Shown here in pieces: positions 4,403 to 5,396 of a stretch of DNA of 5,396 bases. The stretch's first letter is position 1, and every line of letters begins with the position of its first letter. A program made the translations under genes and the position numbers. The DNA is from SFEL01 sp045592165. GTDB taxonomy: Bacteria; Bacillota; Clostridia; Christensenellales; CAG-138. Location of the stretch: contig JAZNUG010000171.1 of the NCBI GenBank assembly GCA_045592165.1, positions 1-5,396 on the forward strand, in the 5' to 3' direction. The notes beneath the pieces are model-generated. The model searched no databases. It was not told where the DNA came from and saw only the letters and a list, made by a program, of their open reading frames with translations.

Positions 4403-5396
4403 CTATCTGCCGCTTTCAAACAGCCCTTTGAGTTTTTTGATGAATTTGCTTTCTGCTACCATTCCAACCAGCCTGCCAACATTATCCTCATCATCCGCAT
4501 GCATTACAAAATCCATTACGGAAAATGCGCTTGCATAGTTTGGCGAAGACAGCCTTGGCATCCATGGCATGCGTACCTTTATGGGCGCACCCATAAGTTT
4601 CTCCAGGTATTCGCAGCTGCCCCTCATAAGGGCTATACCGCCGCCGGTAAGGTATATTGGAGGCTTGCTTTTCATATTTACGCCCATTTCCTTCATCAGG
4701 GATAAAATATGAGACGCAAGCTGTTTTGTGCGTTCTTCGATTATGTACTGTATAACCGCATGCTCTACCCTAAGAGCACCCCGGCCCTCTATTCGGACTA
4801 TGTCAATGCTGTCCTGATAGTCCAAAGAGTAAACATATCTGCGCTTTACGTTTTCCGCAGCTCCCTTGGGTATGCGCAGACCGTATGCTATATCTCCCGC
4901 AAAATTCGCCCCGCCTATGGCCAGCGTTTCGCAGGCGATAAGGGCAGAGCCCCTTATAAGGCTTATATCCGTCTGCTTTGCTCCAACGTCTATCAGCACG
5001 GCGCAGTCTGTGCGCTCTTTTTCGGGAATTACAAACAGGGAAGATGACAGCGGCACGTTTATATACATATCCGCCGCAAGGCCGGCCCTGTCCAGCGCAT
5101 CCGACACCACCCGCTTAAAGGCGGAATCCACAAACACGCGGGATACGGTAGCCGTAACATGCTCTGCGGTGTTTCCTATGGGCGGCTCTGATGTGACGGT
5201 TTCTCCGGTATTGAATTCCACAGGGGTGGAATGCATAAGCTCAAAGCCCGCAGGATATTCAAAGGAAAGAGAATCGTTGATAAGATCGTCTATTGTGTCT
5301 GCGGTGATACGGCCTGAGCGGGATGTTACCTCCGCGCTGCCTTCCTGCAGCACCAGCTTTGAAAAGGATGCGGGCACTCCCACAGAAAGGTCCTTT
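4403..5396 (-). CDS. ftsA: Cell division protein FtsA (N-terminus outside window)
   Basis: The open frame runs off the right edge, leaving 330 residues of a protein that is usually about 400-440 long. FtsA is an actin-like ATPase that anchors FtsZ filaments to the membrane and recruits later division proteins. The fragment begins just before GVPASFSKL, in the FtsA-specific subdomain. Then come the actin-fold phosphate-2 segment (VLIDVGAKQTDISLIRG, about 133-149 of the visible part), GGANFAGDIAYGL, the adenosine motif (IYLTGGGIALMRGSCEYL, about 247-264) and SSPNYASAFSVMDF. The last 15 residues (SKFIKKLKGLFESGR) make a basic amphipathic helix, the expected membrane anchor. The codon at 5381-5383 is GTG but is internal, not the start. 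The gene ends in TAG; the ftsZ ribosome site begins 4 bases later. Adjacency to ftsZ supports ftsA over a PilM- or MreB-like protein. Confidence 0.95.
   Translation of the reverse strand, partial: KDLSVGVPASFSKLVLQEGSAEVTSRSGRITADTIDDLINDSLSFEYPAGFELMHSTPVEFNTGETVTSEPPIGNTAEHVTATVSRVFVDSAFKRVVSDALDRAGLAADMYINVPLSSSLFVIPEKERTDCAVLIDVGAKQTDISLIRGSALIACETLAIGGANFAGDIAYGLRIPKGAAENVKRRYVYSLDYQDSIDIVRIEGRGALRVEHAVIQYIIEERTKQLASHILSLMKEMGVNMKSKPPIYLTGGGIALMRGSCEYLEKLMGAPIKVRMPWMPRLSSPNYASAFSVMDFVMHADDEDNVGRLVGMVAESKFIKKLKGLFESGR

Noticed and set aside
5381..5383. GTG as the true start of ftsA
   Set aside because: The frame continues open to the window edge, and the visible part lacks the N-terminal phosphate-1 segment of the actin fold, so this GTG is an internal valine.

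Overview
The window reads as a chromosomal core locus of a spore-forming member of the Clostridia, possibly the Oscillospirales/Ruminococcaceae group. The grounds are SigE and SpoIIGA sporulation genes, FtsA/FtsZ of Firmicutes type, strong AGGAGG ribosome binding sites and roughly balanced base composition. The taxonomic placement is inference from gene content and protein resemblance; no search was run.

Layout, left to right. At 1-329, on the plus strand, are the last 41 codons of an unidentified gene and a 67-residue ribbon-helix-helix (Arc-like) protein. They share one base (TAATG), so they probably form an operon. A near-symmetrical terminator at 337-363 separates them from everything else, which is on the minus strand and reads right to left: ftsA (5' end cut by the window edge), ftsZ, asnA, spoIIGA and sigE. 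Gaps are 17 bases for ftsA-ftsZ, 132 for ftsZ-asnA (with terminators), 157 for asnA-spoIIGA (terminator plus probable promoter region) and 25 for spoIIGA-sigE.

How the genes work together. FtsA tethers FtsZ filaments to the membrane at the division site; during sporulation the same machinery makes the polar septum. SpoIIGA is the membrane protease that removes the N-terminal pro-sequence of SigE after that septum forms, which starts mother-cell transcription. Division genes next to the spoIIG operon is a familiar arrangement in Firmicutes. Here asnA, for ammonia-dependent asparagine synthetase, sits between the two modules, and sigG, commonly found after sigE, is absent from that position.

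I found no wholly new system, mobile element, CRISPR array or RNA gene. The points most worth a second look are in the signals and the small print: four interchangeable stem segments between ftsZ and asnA that resemble an attenuator; a spoIIGA start in which an out-of-frame ATG overlaps the GTG; a nearly uncharged SigE pro-sequence; a short SpoIIGA; and palindromes upstream of asnA and spoIIGA.
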